DNA from: Echinometra lucunter
Taxonomy: Eukaryota; Echinodermata; Echinoidea; Camarodonta; Echinometridae
Reading direction: 5' to 3'
NCBI GenBank assembly: GCA_029962745.1
Contig: CM057169.1
Span: 18,971,710-19,035,709, forward strand
DNA length: 64,000 nt
In this document: in pieces, positions 13,906 to 24,380 of the stretch
Layout of the letters: every line of letters begins with the position of its first letter
How positions within the stretch are numbered: position 1 is the stretch's first letter
Position numbers and translations under genes: made by a program
The notes under the pieces: generated by a model
Seen by the model: the letters and a program-made list of their open reading frames with translations, nothing else
What the model was told of the DNA's origin: nothing
Database searches by the model: none

Positions 13906-13936
<31 letters not shown>

Positions 13937-16900
13937 GGAAGACGCGAAATCCTGGTGAGTGTACAGTTGTAATCAAATTAATACACACTGCACATAACGT
14001 AACTCTACCGTTGAACAAATGAATTAAATTTGTGAACAGAGTCAGGAATAAATGAATTTCTGAATTGTGAAAGTTGGGTAGGGGTGGGGCACAGTCTAAT
14101 ATCAGAGTGATTGAACCCAAAGTATGAATGGAGTGAGTGGGTAGCGTAGAGAGGTGGTCAGAGAAATATCAGGGAAATGATTGTTAACTCATTCATAATA
14201 GAGGGTCTACAATGTGTGGTTTGGTCCAATAACTTCTGATGCAGAGCCATAAAAATCATAACAGATCAGGCGTCTTGGGAAAACACCATGGTGCGAAAGA
14301 ATGCGTCCGGAACGCAAAATGTAAATATGCAAAAATTAAAATGTTTATTGTGACATATTGGAAAGAAATTTTAGCCAATATCATTCCACAGCAAGACTGT
14401 ATATTCATTTACAAGGTCTACATTCTATTCATGTTATCAATCTGGGTTTGAAAATCCGAACTTTCAACAATTTTCCATTTTGCGTTCCAGCGACGTCTTT
14501 TCGCACTACAGTGTTTTCCTAAGACGCCTTAGAAAGATCAGAAAATTCTACATATAATATGCCTATTTTTGTTGCATTAGTATTTGTTATTTGATGCTGA
14601 AAATTTTCATAGGAAAATAATCACTATTGGAAAGTGAAAATTATTGTTTTTTCATGCAAATTGGCAACTTGTTAACTTTTAATCATACTGACCTTTGAGA
14701 TTTTCTACAAAGTCCCATGCAGCCTTCTCAGCCAGGGTCTTGCTCTTTGGGTATGGCATCAATCCATCCACATCCTCTGGCCAGTTTTCCTCTGAATATT
14801 CCTTGCTTGACAAATTACCTAAAATAACAAAACAAAAATAAAAACAAACAAACAAACAAAAATGACAAGTCCATTTTCATTAATGTATCTTTGAAATATA
14901 AATGATAAAGATTTTCCTCTCGTATTCATTACAGGAAAAGGCAAGAATGAACTGAAAAAAAGAAACTTTTTCAAATCGTCTTCAGAGATAATTCCTTTGC
15001 TCATAGATTACTTGAGAGGAAAAGAGAGTATGGTTCTAATTAGGTATGATAACACACTATCTTTAAACTAAAGACACAATAGGGTTTTTACATCTTGCAA
15101 TAATGAGATTAAACTTAAACAGTAGACAGAGAGTAAAAATTGGGATAATATGTTATGGAAACTAAAAGGAACCAAATTGGACAAAACCCCAGATAACGAC
15201 CTTTGCTTGGCTGCAGCCAATTACAAAAACACTATCCTGACTAAGCTGTTGCTACTACCACAGGGAAAATTCTTCTACATCAGCTTTAACAGGGTTAAAC
15301 ATGCTAAAACATACTTTCCACATGAAAAACTGCCATGGTCTAAACCATCCCTACAGATACTACAAATGTGAATTTTCATTCGATTTGGATAAAATCCAAA
15401 CCCGAAGATACACAGTACGTACCACAGATGGCCAATCCAGCGCTTGTCATTACCACTCGTTTGACTTTCCCGTTGGCAACAACTGCCTTGAGCACATTTG
15501 TGACACCCTCTACTGCCGGTTTGATGATATCATTCTCATCATTTGGGATAGCCAGCGGGAAGGGACTGGCTGTATGTAAGACATAAGTACATCCATCCAC
15601 AGCACTGTGAAGAAATAAAAAACATCACAAAATAATCAGTGTAAACGATATGCTTCACTGGGTTACGTCACTTCATACATGGAGACCGTATATCCTTTTT
15701 TTTGGAACTTTTTTTTAATTGTCTAATTGGTGATCGAAATTTACAGGTTTATGAATTTGGCGAACCCTAAAATAAAGTTCTCTTAAAATCAAGTACTTGT
15801 ACATGTAGCATCATGAAAGCTGATCCTTAAAGTGCACTTCAATGAAAAAAAAAAAAAGACCTTCATATCCTGAGGGTCCCTCAAAAGTCCCTGAATTTAA
15901 AGGTACATGTATACATACATATGGTACCTACAGCTTTGACATGACAAGAATAGTAATAACAATTACTGAAATCTTCATTATTTGTGCTTATAATGTAAGA
16001 AAATGAACCGACCTGAGATTTTTCATGAAAAACATTGGTTATGAGACATTACATTGATTTTTCAATGAAGAAATAAAAATTCTATTCATACTTGGAGAAA
16101 AAAATAGAGGAGAAGAAAATATGAAGAAAAGGAGAAGAGAAGGAGGAAGAGGAGGAGGAGAAGAAGAGGAAGGAAAAGAGGTACAGGAGAGGAAGAGAAA
16201 GAGAAAGGAAGAGGAAGAAGAGGAAGGGGAGGAAAGGGAGAATATGAAGGAAAGGAGGAGGGAGAAGAAGAAGAAGAAAAAGAAAAAGAAGTAGAAGAAG
16301 GAGAAGGAGGAGGAGGAGAAGAAGAAGAAGAAGAAGAAGAAGAAGAAGAAGAAGAAGAAGACTAATGTATCTATGGCTTTGCCATGTTGCTATGAAAAGA
16401 CATGCCTTAGAACCTAAAAAATAATAAATCATGGAAAGTTTTACTGTACAGAAACAACCAAATTTATTGGGGAGAAAGTATGTTTATTTTCAATATAGCT
16501 GATGAGAATTCCTTCCCCCTTCAGTATATTTTCATCACTGATTTTCCATCAGAATAAGAATATTATTTGTAGGCCGTACATATCAGACCCATCATTCAAC
16601 AGTTAAACAATAGCTTTAATGTGCACTGTATCAATAACAAACAAGGCCACAAACTTCAAACTATAATACACGCATATATATAGTATATATATATCCTTGA
16701 CATGATGGTCCTTCATAATGACAGGGCTGTTGAGGTACTCTCCACCCTTCTAAGATTACAAAGTACTCTAGAATATCACCTCTTATACATAAAAAAAGAT
16801 CTTAGTATTTACAAAACACTAGTTAGGAGTGTTGTGTATTTGATTTCATCTCAAAGTTATGAGTACTCAGGTATGATCTTCCAGAGGACAGGACATGGAA

Positions 16901-16963
16901 GTCTATTCCTTATCTCTCTTTCTCTCTCGGGCTCTGGGACACACACGCACATTACATCTCTTT

Positions 16964-17004
<41 letters not shown>

Positions 17005-18307
17005 CCCCCCCCCCTCTCTCTCTCTCTTCCTGCATATACATGTACATTATGCTAAACAATGGATGTGGAAAATCCTGTTTCTACTGCTCCATAGTTTGTT
17101 TTAGGGAAAAAGGAACATAATGTAATCATTTTTTTTGTCCAGGAAACTGATTGAATGAATAGAAAGCTGCTCAAGAAAGAAGATGAATGACTTGCTCGTT
17201 TGTAGGTGAGTGACCACAACTTAAAACAAATAGAAACAAAACAAACAAAATAACCCAAATCTTTTATCATCCTTTGCCTGCAGATCTCATACTTTTCATG
17301 ATCTGTTTCCTTCATTTTTTTTTTCTGCCTGTCTTTGGACCTCCCTTTTAATCCCTTCAGTGGAGTGAACAAGAAGAATTTTGATTTTTACCTGGTACAT
17401 GTATATCAAGAATAAGATGACGAACAGCATTTGTACATACATAGCGCCATTTATCTGTACGAAACATTCAAAGGCACCGAAATAGTCATTTGTCTTGTCC
17501 CAATGCAGAACAGCACCTTCAAATGTTAATATCCCTAAGAATATTGACAGTGAGTCAAATCCATTATAACCGTTTAACACCACCCCCCCCCCCCCAAAAA
17601 AAAAGCTATTTTAGGCAAATTCTTTGCAATTATAACAGTGGCAAAGAGTTAAGTCATTCATGGCAGAGGGTCCACATGGTGTGGTTTGGCCTAAAAAATT
17701 TTGACTTTTGATGCAGAGCCCTTAAAATCAGACCAAATACATGAGCAGAAAGAGCAGAAAATATACTCTGCCTTTTCATAATCTGATGGGGGAGTATTTG
17801 TCGTTTGATGCTAATGAATTTCAAAGATAGATACATGTAAGTATTAAAATCCTTTAGACATGCTTTTCCATTAATGTAACCTCTATCTCTTTTCTCACAT
17901 TTGTGTTTATGTTTTTTATCTCCTTTTTACTGCACCATGAGCAGCTCTTCATGATGGATACCGACGCATTACAAGTGTTCATTATTATTATTATCATTAT
18001 TATCATCATGTGATGGAAAGTTTAAAAATCACCAATTTTCCATGCAAATTGGCAACTTTTTGACTCCATGAAATAAACCTAAACAATGCTCTCATCCTGT
18101 GTTACCTCTTCCATGATTCCTCCTTCTCCAGCTCCGCCTCCACCAGCTCCAGCTCATGAGCAGCATCGGGACAAAGCTCCTTGAGATGCTGGATCCTAGC
18201 CTCGTTGGCCAGGCTCCTCACCGTGCCTCGCACTGCATAGCCAGCCTGCTGTAACTGCTGCACTATGTGGGATGCGATGTAACCCGATGCACCCGTCACC
18301 AAAACTC
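6158..18307 (-). CDS. NAD(P)-dependent dihydroflavonol-4-reductase-like oxidoreductase, exons 2-9
   Basis: Eight exons, complement of 18307-18106, 15604-15423, 14818-14693, 13653-13447, 9768-9688, 8410-8289, 7630-7417 and 6477-6158, join with consistent phases and GT-AG borders. With the proposed exon 1 (63278-63254) the product is 492 residues. The Rossmann glycine motif TGASGYIA is at residues 13-20 and VLHTASPFP at about 84-92. The likely catalytic Ser is at about 130 (VVMTSAG), and the YxxxK pair is at Y159/K163 in YPKSKTLAEKAAW. This order is that of the dihydroflavonol reductase / cinnamoyl-CoA reductase group of extended SDRs, which reduce carbonyls with NADPH. The animal substrate cannot be read from sequence. 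The family domain (~320-340 residues) is complete. The last ~150 residues are an added low-complexity acidic Ala/Glu/Lys/Pro tail. Introns hold many mobile elements. The exons look intact: no stop or frameshift was seen. Confidence 0.9.
6536..6720. repeat. AAT/GATAAT-rich microsatellite in intron 8
   Basis: An imperfect di/trinucleotide tract (AATAAT, GACAATGAC, GATAACGATAAC) immediately 5' of exon 9 on the minus strand. Open frames through it are low complexity only. Confidence 0.9.
6845..7010 (-). mobile_element. tRNA-derived SINE-like fragment
   Basis: On the minus strand a perfect B-box/T-arm (GGTTCGAATCC within an ACAGG...CCTGT stem) follows a degenerate D-arm and anticodon-like region. 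It is followed by a TTGGC...TGCCACTCTCGACCCAGGTG tail. The tail after the T-arm marks it as a tRNA-derived SINE rather than a functional tRNA gene. It is in intron 8 in the same orientation as the host gene. Confidence 0.6.
7417..7630 (-). CDS. Reductase exon 8: end of SDR domain and start of tail
   Basis: The acceptor CCTCCAG precedes ATGAAAGATGTG. The exon reads MKDVLKVEPRDLKTSLIDMA, the usual C-terminal helix of the family (a position where relatives read VLGIEP...). A Pro/Gly/Ala/Glu-rich stretch follows. The donor is GAAG|GTATGG. If the donor is skipped, the frame continues about ten codons (GMDKCGSSLD) to a stop at 7385, which would give a shorter isoform. Confidence 0.9.
7977..8124. 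mobile_element. GGGCCCC-ended MITE, copy 1
   Basis: A 148-bp element with terminal inverted repeat GGGCCCCRTTTCATAAAAC and internal ATCAATAACAAGTT inverted motifs. Two more copies are at 46572-46720 and 53151-53296, giving three in this window. It sits in intron 7. Confidence 0.85.
8289..8410 (-). CDS. Reductase exon 7
   Basis: Encodes a segment beginning GYNVPTKLVPKVFIRMASPF and ending KVSKFDNTR. FDNTR is the typical FDN(S/T)R motif near the end of the family. The acceptor is CTCATAG|GATAC and the donor is CGG|GTAAGT, a perfect consensus. Phase 1 in, phase 0 out. Confidence 0.95.
8417..8945. repeat. Long purine tract (plus strand) with G-runs and AGAG microsatellites
   Basis: About 530 bp, almost only A and G on the plus strand: two G-runs at 8417-8434 and 8456-8468, then GAGA and ACAGAC arrays. 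On the transcribed minus strand this is a pyrimidine tract that abuts the exon 7 acceptor at 8411. Confidence 0.97.
8946..9450. other. Intron 6 non-coding DNA
   Basis: No gene is seen. 9230-9310 has degenerate TTTAGG/TTAGGG-like words (AGGTTTAGATTTAAG, GGATTAGGGTTATG), possibly decayed simple repeat. Confidence 0.5.
9455..9650. mobile_element. Degenerate copy of the Harbinger-like MITE
   Basis: The internal sequence (GAGGCAAGAGGCATATT, CCAATCAAATTCTTA, CATGAGTTTGTCTG) matches the middle of the element at 19991-20377. The ends are poorly preserved. Confidence 0.6.
9688..9768 (-). CDS. Reductase exon 6
   Basis: 81 bp, phase 1 in and phase 1 out, reading KRHILCGGNLWWNEMGAILR and a few more residues. 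The family has a similar stretch after the DVRDVA.AH segment (R.I.......W..E....L). The acceptor is GATAACAG|G and the donor is CAAG|GTTAGA. Confidence 0.92.
10183..10528. repeat. Outer-domain tandem repeats, left foldback arm
   Basis: About 20 copies of a 15-16-bp unit (ACTCCCCCGGAGGACA and variants with CCGCAGG or CCGAGG). They read as Gly/Pro/Ser/Arg-rich open frames on all strands, which are repeat artefacts. A C-run at 10529-10541 follows. Confidence 0.97.
10839..11069 (-). other. 76-codon open frame in the inner domain, mirrored at 12050-12280
   Basis: The inner domain carries the same 76-codon frame in both arms (minus here, plus at 12050-12280), differing at only four residues. It is hydrophobic and matches no family I know. 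The similarity is explained by the arms being copies, so it is weak evidence for a gene. It is useful mainly as a measure of arm identity. Confidence 0.3.
12590..12908. repeat. Outer-domain tandem repeats, right foldback arm
   Basis: Inverted counterpart of 10183-10528, with units of the form GGGGGAGTTGTCCTSC. It is preceded by a G-run at 12578-12589. Confidence 0.97.
12924..13337. other. Intron 5 DNA, no feature
   Basis: No coding sequence or element ends were recognised between the foldback target duplication and the GA tract next to exon 5. Confidence 0.5.
13338..13393. repeat. (GA)n microsatellite
   Basis: An uninterrupted GA run ends about 50 bp from the exon 5 donor. It is a CT tract on the transcribed strand. 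Confidence 0.98.
13447..13653 (-). CDS. Reductase exon 5
   Basis: Reads EDEKFELVVVHPVGVVGPIL followed by LLLRNPFLLPKVNLPLVDVR and DVAAGHIAAMKCPEAAG. It carries the family motif DVRDVA..H, which lies after the NADP-binding part. The acceptor is CTCATAG|AG and the donor is GCGG|GTGAGT. Phase 1 in, phase 1 out. Confidence 0.95.
13787..13935. repeat. (GAA)n tract
   Basis: A GAA/GGA array just upstream of exon 5 in transcript sense, where it reads TTC. The poly-Lys and poly-Phe open frames here are repeat artefacts. Confidence 0.97.
14190..14680. repeat. Dispersed repeat copy 1, interrupted by a MITE
   Basis: A sequence with the words GTGTGGTTTGGTCC, GATGCAGAGCC, AAAAATCATA and TGCAAATTGGCAAC recurs at 17643-18065 and 26941-27215. 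In this copy the element at 14269-14528 splits it. Confidence 0.75.
14269..14528. mobile_element. MITE with GGCGTYTT ends, copy 1
   Basis: Terminal inverted repeat GGCGTCTT...AAGACGCC, with inner inverted pair GGAACGCAAAAT / ATTTTGCGTTCC. A second copy is at 40737-41006. It interrupts the older dispersed repeat. Confidence 0.8.
14693..14818 (-). CDS. Reductase exon 4 with the YxxxK catalytic pair
   Basis: Starts NLSSKEYSEENWPEDVDGLM and carries PYPKSKTLAEKAAWDFVENL, with Tyr 159 and Lys 163 as the SDR catalytic residues. The acceptor is TTATTTTAG|G and the donor is AAAG|GTCAGT. Phase 1 in, phase 1 out. Confidence 0.96.
14819..15422 (-). other. Intron 3
   Basis: A 604-bp intron with ordinary borders. 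No internal element was recognised. Confidence 0.8.
15423..15604 (-). CDS. Reductase exon 3
   Basis: Reads AVDGCTYVLHTASPFPLAIP, then a helix with IIKPAVEGVTNVLKAV, then VKRVVMTSAGLAICG with the likely catalytic Ser at about 130. GCTYVLHTASPF is a hallmark of the dihydroflavonol-reductase group. The acceptor is TTCACAG|T and the donor is TGTG|GTACGT. Confidence 0.96.
15605..16965. other. Part of intron 2 with a 270-bp purine tract
   Basis: 16090-16363 is a continuous GAA/GAG/GGA purine tract on the plus strand. The remainder shows no gene. Confidence 0.8.
16966..17029. repeat. (TC)n microsatellite with C-run
   Basis: A TC array followed by a C-run and more TC. Confidence 0.97.
17643..18065. 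repeat. Dispersed repeat copy 2
   Basis: Shares GTGTGGTTTGGCCTAA, ATGCAGAGCC, CATGAGCAGAAAGAGCA and CATGCAAATTGGCAAC with 14190-14680 and 26941-27215. It ends about 40 bp from exon 2. Confidence 0.75.
18106..18307 (-). CDS. Reductase exon 2 with the NAD(P)-binding glycine motif
   Basis: Reads VLVTGASGYIASHIVQQLQQ and onward to EEKEESWK-type ending, with the Rossmann TGxxGxxA motif at its very start. Thr/Arg after the second strand (RGTVRS) fits NADP(H) preference. The acceptor is ATCCCCAG|GA and the donor is AAGAG|GTAACA. The exon starts inside a codon, so an upstream coding exon must exist. Confidence 0.96.
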
Positions 18308-18771
18308 CTGGGGATGAGGATGAGAGATGGAAAGGTGTGAAATAAGGATAGATAAGTGTACCCATGATCATTGGACTGTATGCTTTCTTACCATGAGGTA
18401 AAACAAACCAATAATGAATGATGTGTACCTGCAATAACCAACCAAAGAGAACGAGCATACCAAATTTACATGTATGCTTATGGAGATATAAACCCCTTGA
18501 TCTCAGGCCTCTGTAATCTCTTCATCCATACTCTTGTTTAGAATGCAAACTTTTGAAAAGAAAGGCACAAACACATCTTGATGTGAAACACACTATTATC
18601 CCTTTCATACTGTGAGTTAAGGTGCTCCAGAGACTGTCCCAATCAAAGCCCTTATAAAATTCAAGCATAAAAGGGTAAAAAAAAAAAAATCAAATTAGAC
18701 CTCAGTAGATTTAGTGAGTTCTCAGACAATGAAAAGTGCATGATGCTTTTAGGTTAAATACAGGCCCCTAA

Positions 18772-19009
18772 AGCTCCGCCATTTCATCCAGATCCATTAG
18801 AAGGCCGACCTAAGCACCCGTCAATATTCATGATCAAAAATTAATAATTCATTTTGTAAGCTGCTTCCAACTAGTAACATTTGTTTGTACACGTTATGGA
18901 ACATTACACGCATCAGCTTACCGTTATGAATAATGCAACAGTGCTATCGATATCATGGCGATAACGGGTGCTTATCGGCCCCTTCAAATGATCCGAGAGA
19001 GGCGGAGCC
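18772..19009. mobile_element. Harbinger-like MITE with TAA duplication
   Basis: A 238-bp element with ends RGCTCCGCC...GGCGGAGCC. Inner ends also pair (AAGCACCCGT / ACGGGTGCTT). It is flanked by TAA at 18769-18771 and 19010-19012, as expected for PIF/Harbinger-type 3-bp targets. Confidence 0.7.
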
Positions 19010-19012
19010 TAA

Positions 19013-19501
19013 TGCCATTCGCGTAATGATATCCACACATGCTGCTTTCCATCTAGTAAATTTATTATACAATATGTCTATGGTTAAATACCAATGTAGT
19101 ATAAAACTTTTTAGGATTATGAATACACTATTGTATACTTTTTGAGAGGCAGATATCCAGATCTAAAAAAAGAGAGGGAGCCCCCCTCCCCTCCCCCGTA
19201 ACTTTGCTACGATTTCGATAAACACTTACCGGTAATTACAAATTGCCTCATCAAATGTGTACATGTGGGTGCATAAAGTTCATAAACATACACTGTATAC
19301 TTAAATGCTTGGGCCAAGGATATATGATGCTGATAGTGGTTTTGAACAAGACTGAAACATTTCATATGAAAGTAAATTTGGCTTGAATATCAACAGTTTC
19401 AGTGACAAGTCTAATTACCAACAAACCCATAAAATATATCTATGTCAATTTAATACAAAACAAGGCCCATGATAGAGGACTAATATCAAATTGTTAATCG
19501 A
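19013..19501. other. No gene seen
   Basis: AT-rich intron 1 DNA between two small elements, with no recognised feature. Confidence 0.5.
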
Positions 19502-19505
19502 TTAA

Positions 19506-19986
19506 AGTGATTACACAATGGTAAAAAATATTTTGATATATGATCAAGAATAGAATTCTAAGAAGAATAACATTAAAAATATGATGATTTTCAATCGAAA
19601 TCAATGCATTATGGCTAATTTTGTCATAAAAAGTCAAGAGCTGACCCCAAAAAATTGAGGATGAGGTATGACGTAAAAGTGGGTACCCAGCTTCGCGCAT
19701 TGCACTTGTGCTGCGCGCTAGACTGTACAATATGTATTATACCTTGCGCGCATTTTGCTATAAGTGCGCGACAAGGTACCCACTTTGACGTCATTTTGAC
19801 GTAAAAGTGGGTACCCAGTAGAAACTGGGTCACAGCTGAGGGGTCAAAAATATCCTGAAATCTTACCACATTTGGGGGTTTCCTTGGCAACACGACTTTT
19901 AAAAAAAATTTAGGCAGATAATTTTCTGCTAACAAAATCATGCTCTTTCAAATGAGCTAACATTGTTTCAGCATTGGGTACCCCCT
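19506..19986. mobile_element. TTAA-target MITE, copy 2
   Basis: Same family and orientation as 4657-5135, flanked by TTAA at 19502-19505 and 19987-19990. The 3' TTAA directly touches the next element. Confidence 0.88.
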
Positions 19987-19990
19987 TTAA

Positions 19991-20377
19991 GGCTTGTTCA
20001 GATAAGACAAGACAAACCCCCGCGACAAACCCCAGCGGTTTTTTTGTGTAGTAAGTGAATGGGATATACAGTGTACATGTATGAGGAGGCAAAAAAACCT
20101 GCAGAGGCAAGAGGCATATTTTTTGTCTTCTGGTGGCAAAAAGCTGTGGTCCAATCAAATTCTTAAAAAGTTTAATAGCACAAAAATATGTCATGAGTTT
20201 GTCTGTGCAACATTTGACAAAAAGATCTTTTTTATTTGTCCACTGACGCGTTAATGCGCGTTCATTAACACAAGTGGCACGGTTTGTGCCCCATATCTGA
20301 ACACACACATACAAAAAAAAAAAAAAAAAACCGCAGGGGTTTCTCCGGGGGTTTGTCACATCATATCTAAACAAGCC
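19991..20377. mobile_element. Harbinger-like MITE inserted at the end of the TTAA element
   Basis: Ends GGCTTGTTCAGATA and TATCTAAACAAGCC form the terminal inverted repeat, with inner GACAAACCCC repeats. It is flanked by TAA at 19988-19990 and 20378-20380. The left TAA is part of the neighbouring TTAA duplication. The long minus-strand open frame across it is not a gene. Confidence 0.8.
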
Positions 20378-20380
20378 TAA

Positions 20381-23077
20381 TAGTATGTACATGTAGCTCT
20401 GAGATCCTGAATGACAAACTTAACCCATTAACTACTGAATTCTTTCATTCCCATAGGCTTAATACATGGACAAACTGGTTTCAGACAGTAGCTAATGAGT
20501 TGAAGTGTACCAATCACCAAATGACATTATGCTCTGCATGAAAAGGGATTCCACATGTGTACATGTACACTGTACATGTATATCATATTCAAAATATGAG
20601 CTTCAAATATTATTTAACTATGAAAAGAAATTCTGCAAGTTCAAATATAATATTGAAAAACATACAGAGTGTCCAGTAAGCAGATTAGCGGGTATACGCA
20701 GAGGTATGAATTACACATGTAGGGCGTTTACAGAATTGAAGTTCTGCCTTTCGATTTTGCGCATCGTGGTTTCATGTTATACTTTCTTTACTTTAAACTC
20801 CTCCACCCTTAACTGCAACAAAAGCTGGGTAAAATGTTTTGGGGATTGTTTCATACCTAATAGCTGCACATAAACTATTAATTTTGTTTTTTTACCTGTA
20901 GGTTATTCGTACACTTTAAGTTAAATGCAAGAGAAGTAGGGCAAACAAAACAACAATGTCTAAAATTACCAATGGCTGGGTGAAAGCCAAATGGGTGTTC
21001 ATTTTTTGGCTTAGTAGAATACTTCTGTTCCTACATTAACAATGGGAAGGATCACTCAAGGCCTTCTTATTTCTTGTTAGATACATGTAAATATAGTGTA
21101 TTCAAGCTACATGTACATTAATAATGATGTTTTTTTTTTTTTTTTTTTTTTTTAAATTCACTGAAGAATTTATGTTGTTTACAGAATGAACATCCAATTT
21201 GGCAACATTACAAGAAATGACATGCCAGGAAGCAGACCTCCTGCAAAGTAAAAGTGGGAAGTTCCATACATTGTATTGCACTAAGAATTGATATTGGATA
21301 GAGCATATCTTTTTATAAACACCAGAGTCCAGACTGAGTTACAACTGTATCTTGGGCTTAACATTTAAAGGAAGTTTGCGGCCAAACTGGCAAAAGTTTT
21401 AGTGGGAAGTCCCATGCTGTTTAAAATACAGTTATCCAGACAGGCATAATCTCCTGCAAAAATAGAGATAAAAAGTTAAAAAAAAATACTTTAAAGCTTA
21501 ACTCACAGCACACAAGTCAATGTTGTACAGCACTCCCTTTTACAGATTCTAGCCCAAATCACCCTGGCCTTTATACAATGGGGCAAGGGTCAATTTTATC
21601 TGATTAGCGAAAGTTTGAGTGGGAAGTTCCATGTTTTTTTTTTAATTGTCATTTCAACTGGTATCATTACAGGAAGGAACCTTCCAAAAACTTAAGAGGA
21701 AGTTTCATCTTTCACCACGAAGTCTGAGGAAAGTTTGTGACAAGGCTGTCAAAAAAATACATGCGAAAAACTTAATTCTTACGAATATTAAGTTCATGAG
21801 GTCAAAAATCTATCTTTTTGTGTTTGTAGAAGTGTATACCTATAGATCTTAAAAGCAAAATAAACATTCTGTGTACTTTATCAGCACATGAAAACTTTTG
21901 ATAGATGGGTAGCTAAAACTAGCTACAATGGATTTTAACTTCTATGGCACATCCTCTGGCAACAATTGCTTTCCAGACAACTTCTAACAAGTGCTATTAA
22001 AGTTCCTCCCACACTATACCTAACCAAATGTCTTTAAAACCCAATAACAGCCCTAACCTAAGGTTAGATTTGGTGTATACATGTAGATGGCACTTTACGC
22101 AATGCTTGCATAGAGCCCACTGGACAGTGCCATGATGGCCTGGTTTTTTGTGATTTTTTTTGTCTGTTTGTTTTGTTGTTTTTTTCTCCATCCTTTTGCA
22201 TTCTTAGGTAGTTACAGTACATATAATCCCAGTATGCATGTAGCTATATCATCGCTACGTAAAAGTCAAATTATTTGATGCAGAGGGGGCCCTTCACCTT
22301 ACAAGCTCTACTTTTACCAGGGTCTCCTCGTCTTTCTTTTAATTCATTTCATTATACCATTGTCATGATTTTGTTTGCATTGTAAATGTATAATAATGAC
22401 TGAACGTTAAGTTCCATGTGATATGTGAAAGAAAGATGAATATTCTATCTATCTATTGGTATGATCGAAGAGTTTGTTCAGTAGACTCGCTCAAACTCAC
22501 TTTCGACTGTGATGCCCAATGCATAACACACACAGACATGAGGATACCAACTTTGGCATATACTATGTCCGCGTAAATGCAACTAGACTGGCTTTTACAT
22601 GATGCTCGATCTCAAACACAGAGGTAAACATGTATAACTTGCAGTTAACTGTCATGGCGCTGCCCAGTGGGATTTTTAAATGCATTGCCTGAAGGCCCAT
22701 CCGGGCCATTTTAACATCTTCAATGAACTTAAAGACCAGAGCTAATGCTGCAACAGCACACATAAAATAACAACTAGGGTATGAAAAGAACATGGAGTCA
22801 TAACTCCTTGGAAAAAAAGAAAGAAAGTCTTCCATTTGGCATAAGACCAATTCCAAAACGATTGAGGCTTGCACTGATGACCCTTGACCTCGTGAGTCAC
22901 ATGCAACATACACACTCTCTTTGTTTAATTTCTCACTGCTCGAGCTGCTACGGTGTACTGATTCATTCTCCATCTATGTTGCATATAAATTGGTTGGTCT
23001 CCTCATTGTGACCGCGCAATGTAAGATTAATGTAATGAAAAGGGGCTTATATTATCTCTAACCACATTGTATGCCTA
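20381..23077. other. Intron 1 DNA, no gene recognised
   Basis: Only short open frames. There is a poly-T run at 21130-21153. The 136-codon minus-strand frame at 22563-22973 has no recognisable domain, and part of its 5' region resembles repeat DNA near 26380-26470, so it is not called as a gene. Confidence 0.5.
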
Positions 23078-24347
23078 TACAGAATCTGAAGTGAAGTACT
23101 TTCCTTTCTGTCCTGAGAGTTACATTGTATATGTACCAATCCAGCCTCAGCTCCCTCTCCCTCCCCCCCCCCCCCCAATGATTTTCTACCGTCCTCTAAC
23201 TGAAAGCCTTCGATTACACGGTAGATTGCATATACAACATCTGTACTGTGGAGTGTGGAGTAGTTTCCTTTTCTGTGCTGGGAGCTACATGTATGTGTAC
23301 CAATCCAGCCCTCCTCTCCCTCCCCCCCCCCCCAAATGATTTTCTACCGTCCCCTAACTGAAAGCCTTCGATTACACGGTAGATTGCATATACAACATCT
23401 GTACTGTGGAGTGTGGAGTACTTTCCTTTTCTGTGCTGGGATCTACATGTATGTGTACCAATCCAGCCCTCCTCTCCCTCCCCCCCCCCCCCAAATGATT
23501 TTCTCCCATCCTCTAAAGCTTTCGTTTACATGGTAGATTGCATATATCTATACAAAATCTGTATGTGGAGTACTTTTCCTTTTCTGTACTGGAAACTACA
23601 GTACATGTACATGTATGTACCAATCCAGCCCTCCACTCCCTCCCCCCCCCCAAATGATTTTCTACCGTCCTCTAACTGAAAGCCTTCGATTACACGGTAG
23701 ATTGCATATACAACATCTGTACTGTGGAGTGTGGAGTACTTTCCTTTTCTGTGCTGGGATCTACATGTATGTGTACCAATCCAGCCCTCCTCTCCCTCCC
23801 CCCCCCCCAAATGATTTTCTCCCATCCTCTAAAGCTTTCGTTTACATGGTAGATTGCATATATCTATACAAAATCTGTATGTGGAGTACTTTTCCTTTTC
23901 TGTACTGGAAACTACAGTACATGTACATGTATGTACCAATCCAGCCCTCCACTCCCTCCCCCCCCCCCCCCAAATGATTTTCTACCGTCCTCTAACTGAA
24001 AGCCTTCGATTACACGGTAGATTGCATATACAACATCTGTACTGTGGAGTGTGGAGTACTTTCCTTTTCTGTACTGGAAACTACATGCATGTACCAATGC
24101 AGCCCTCCACTCCCTCCCCCCCCCCCCCCCCCCCAAATGATTTTCTCCCATCCTCTAAAGCTTTCGTTTACATGGTAGATTGCATATACAAAATCTATAC
24201 AACATCTGTACTGTGGAGTGTGGAGTACATGTACTTTCCTTTTCTGTGCTGGGAACTAATGTACCAATCCAGCCCTCCACTCCCTCCCCCCCAAATGATT
24301 TTCTCCCATCCTCTAAAGCTTTCATATGTACCAATCCAGCCCTCCAC

Positions 24348-24380
<33 letters not shown>

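Noticed and set aside
19624..20392. 105- and 160-codon minus-strand open frames
   Set aside because: They cross the TTAA MITE and the Harbinger-like MITE. The shared VPNAETMLxHLKEHDF peptide recurs at the other TTAA copies because the element is repeated, not because it is coding.
22563..22973. 136-codon minus-strand open frame
   Set aside because: No recognisable domain, no splice support, and its 5' part is similar to non-coding repeat DNA near 26380.
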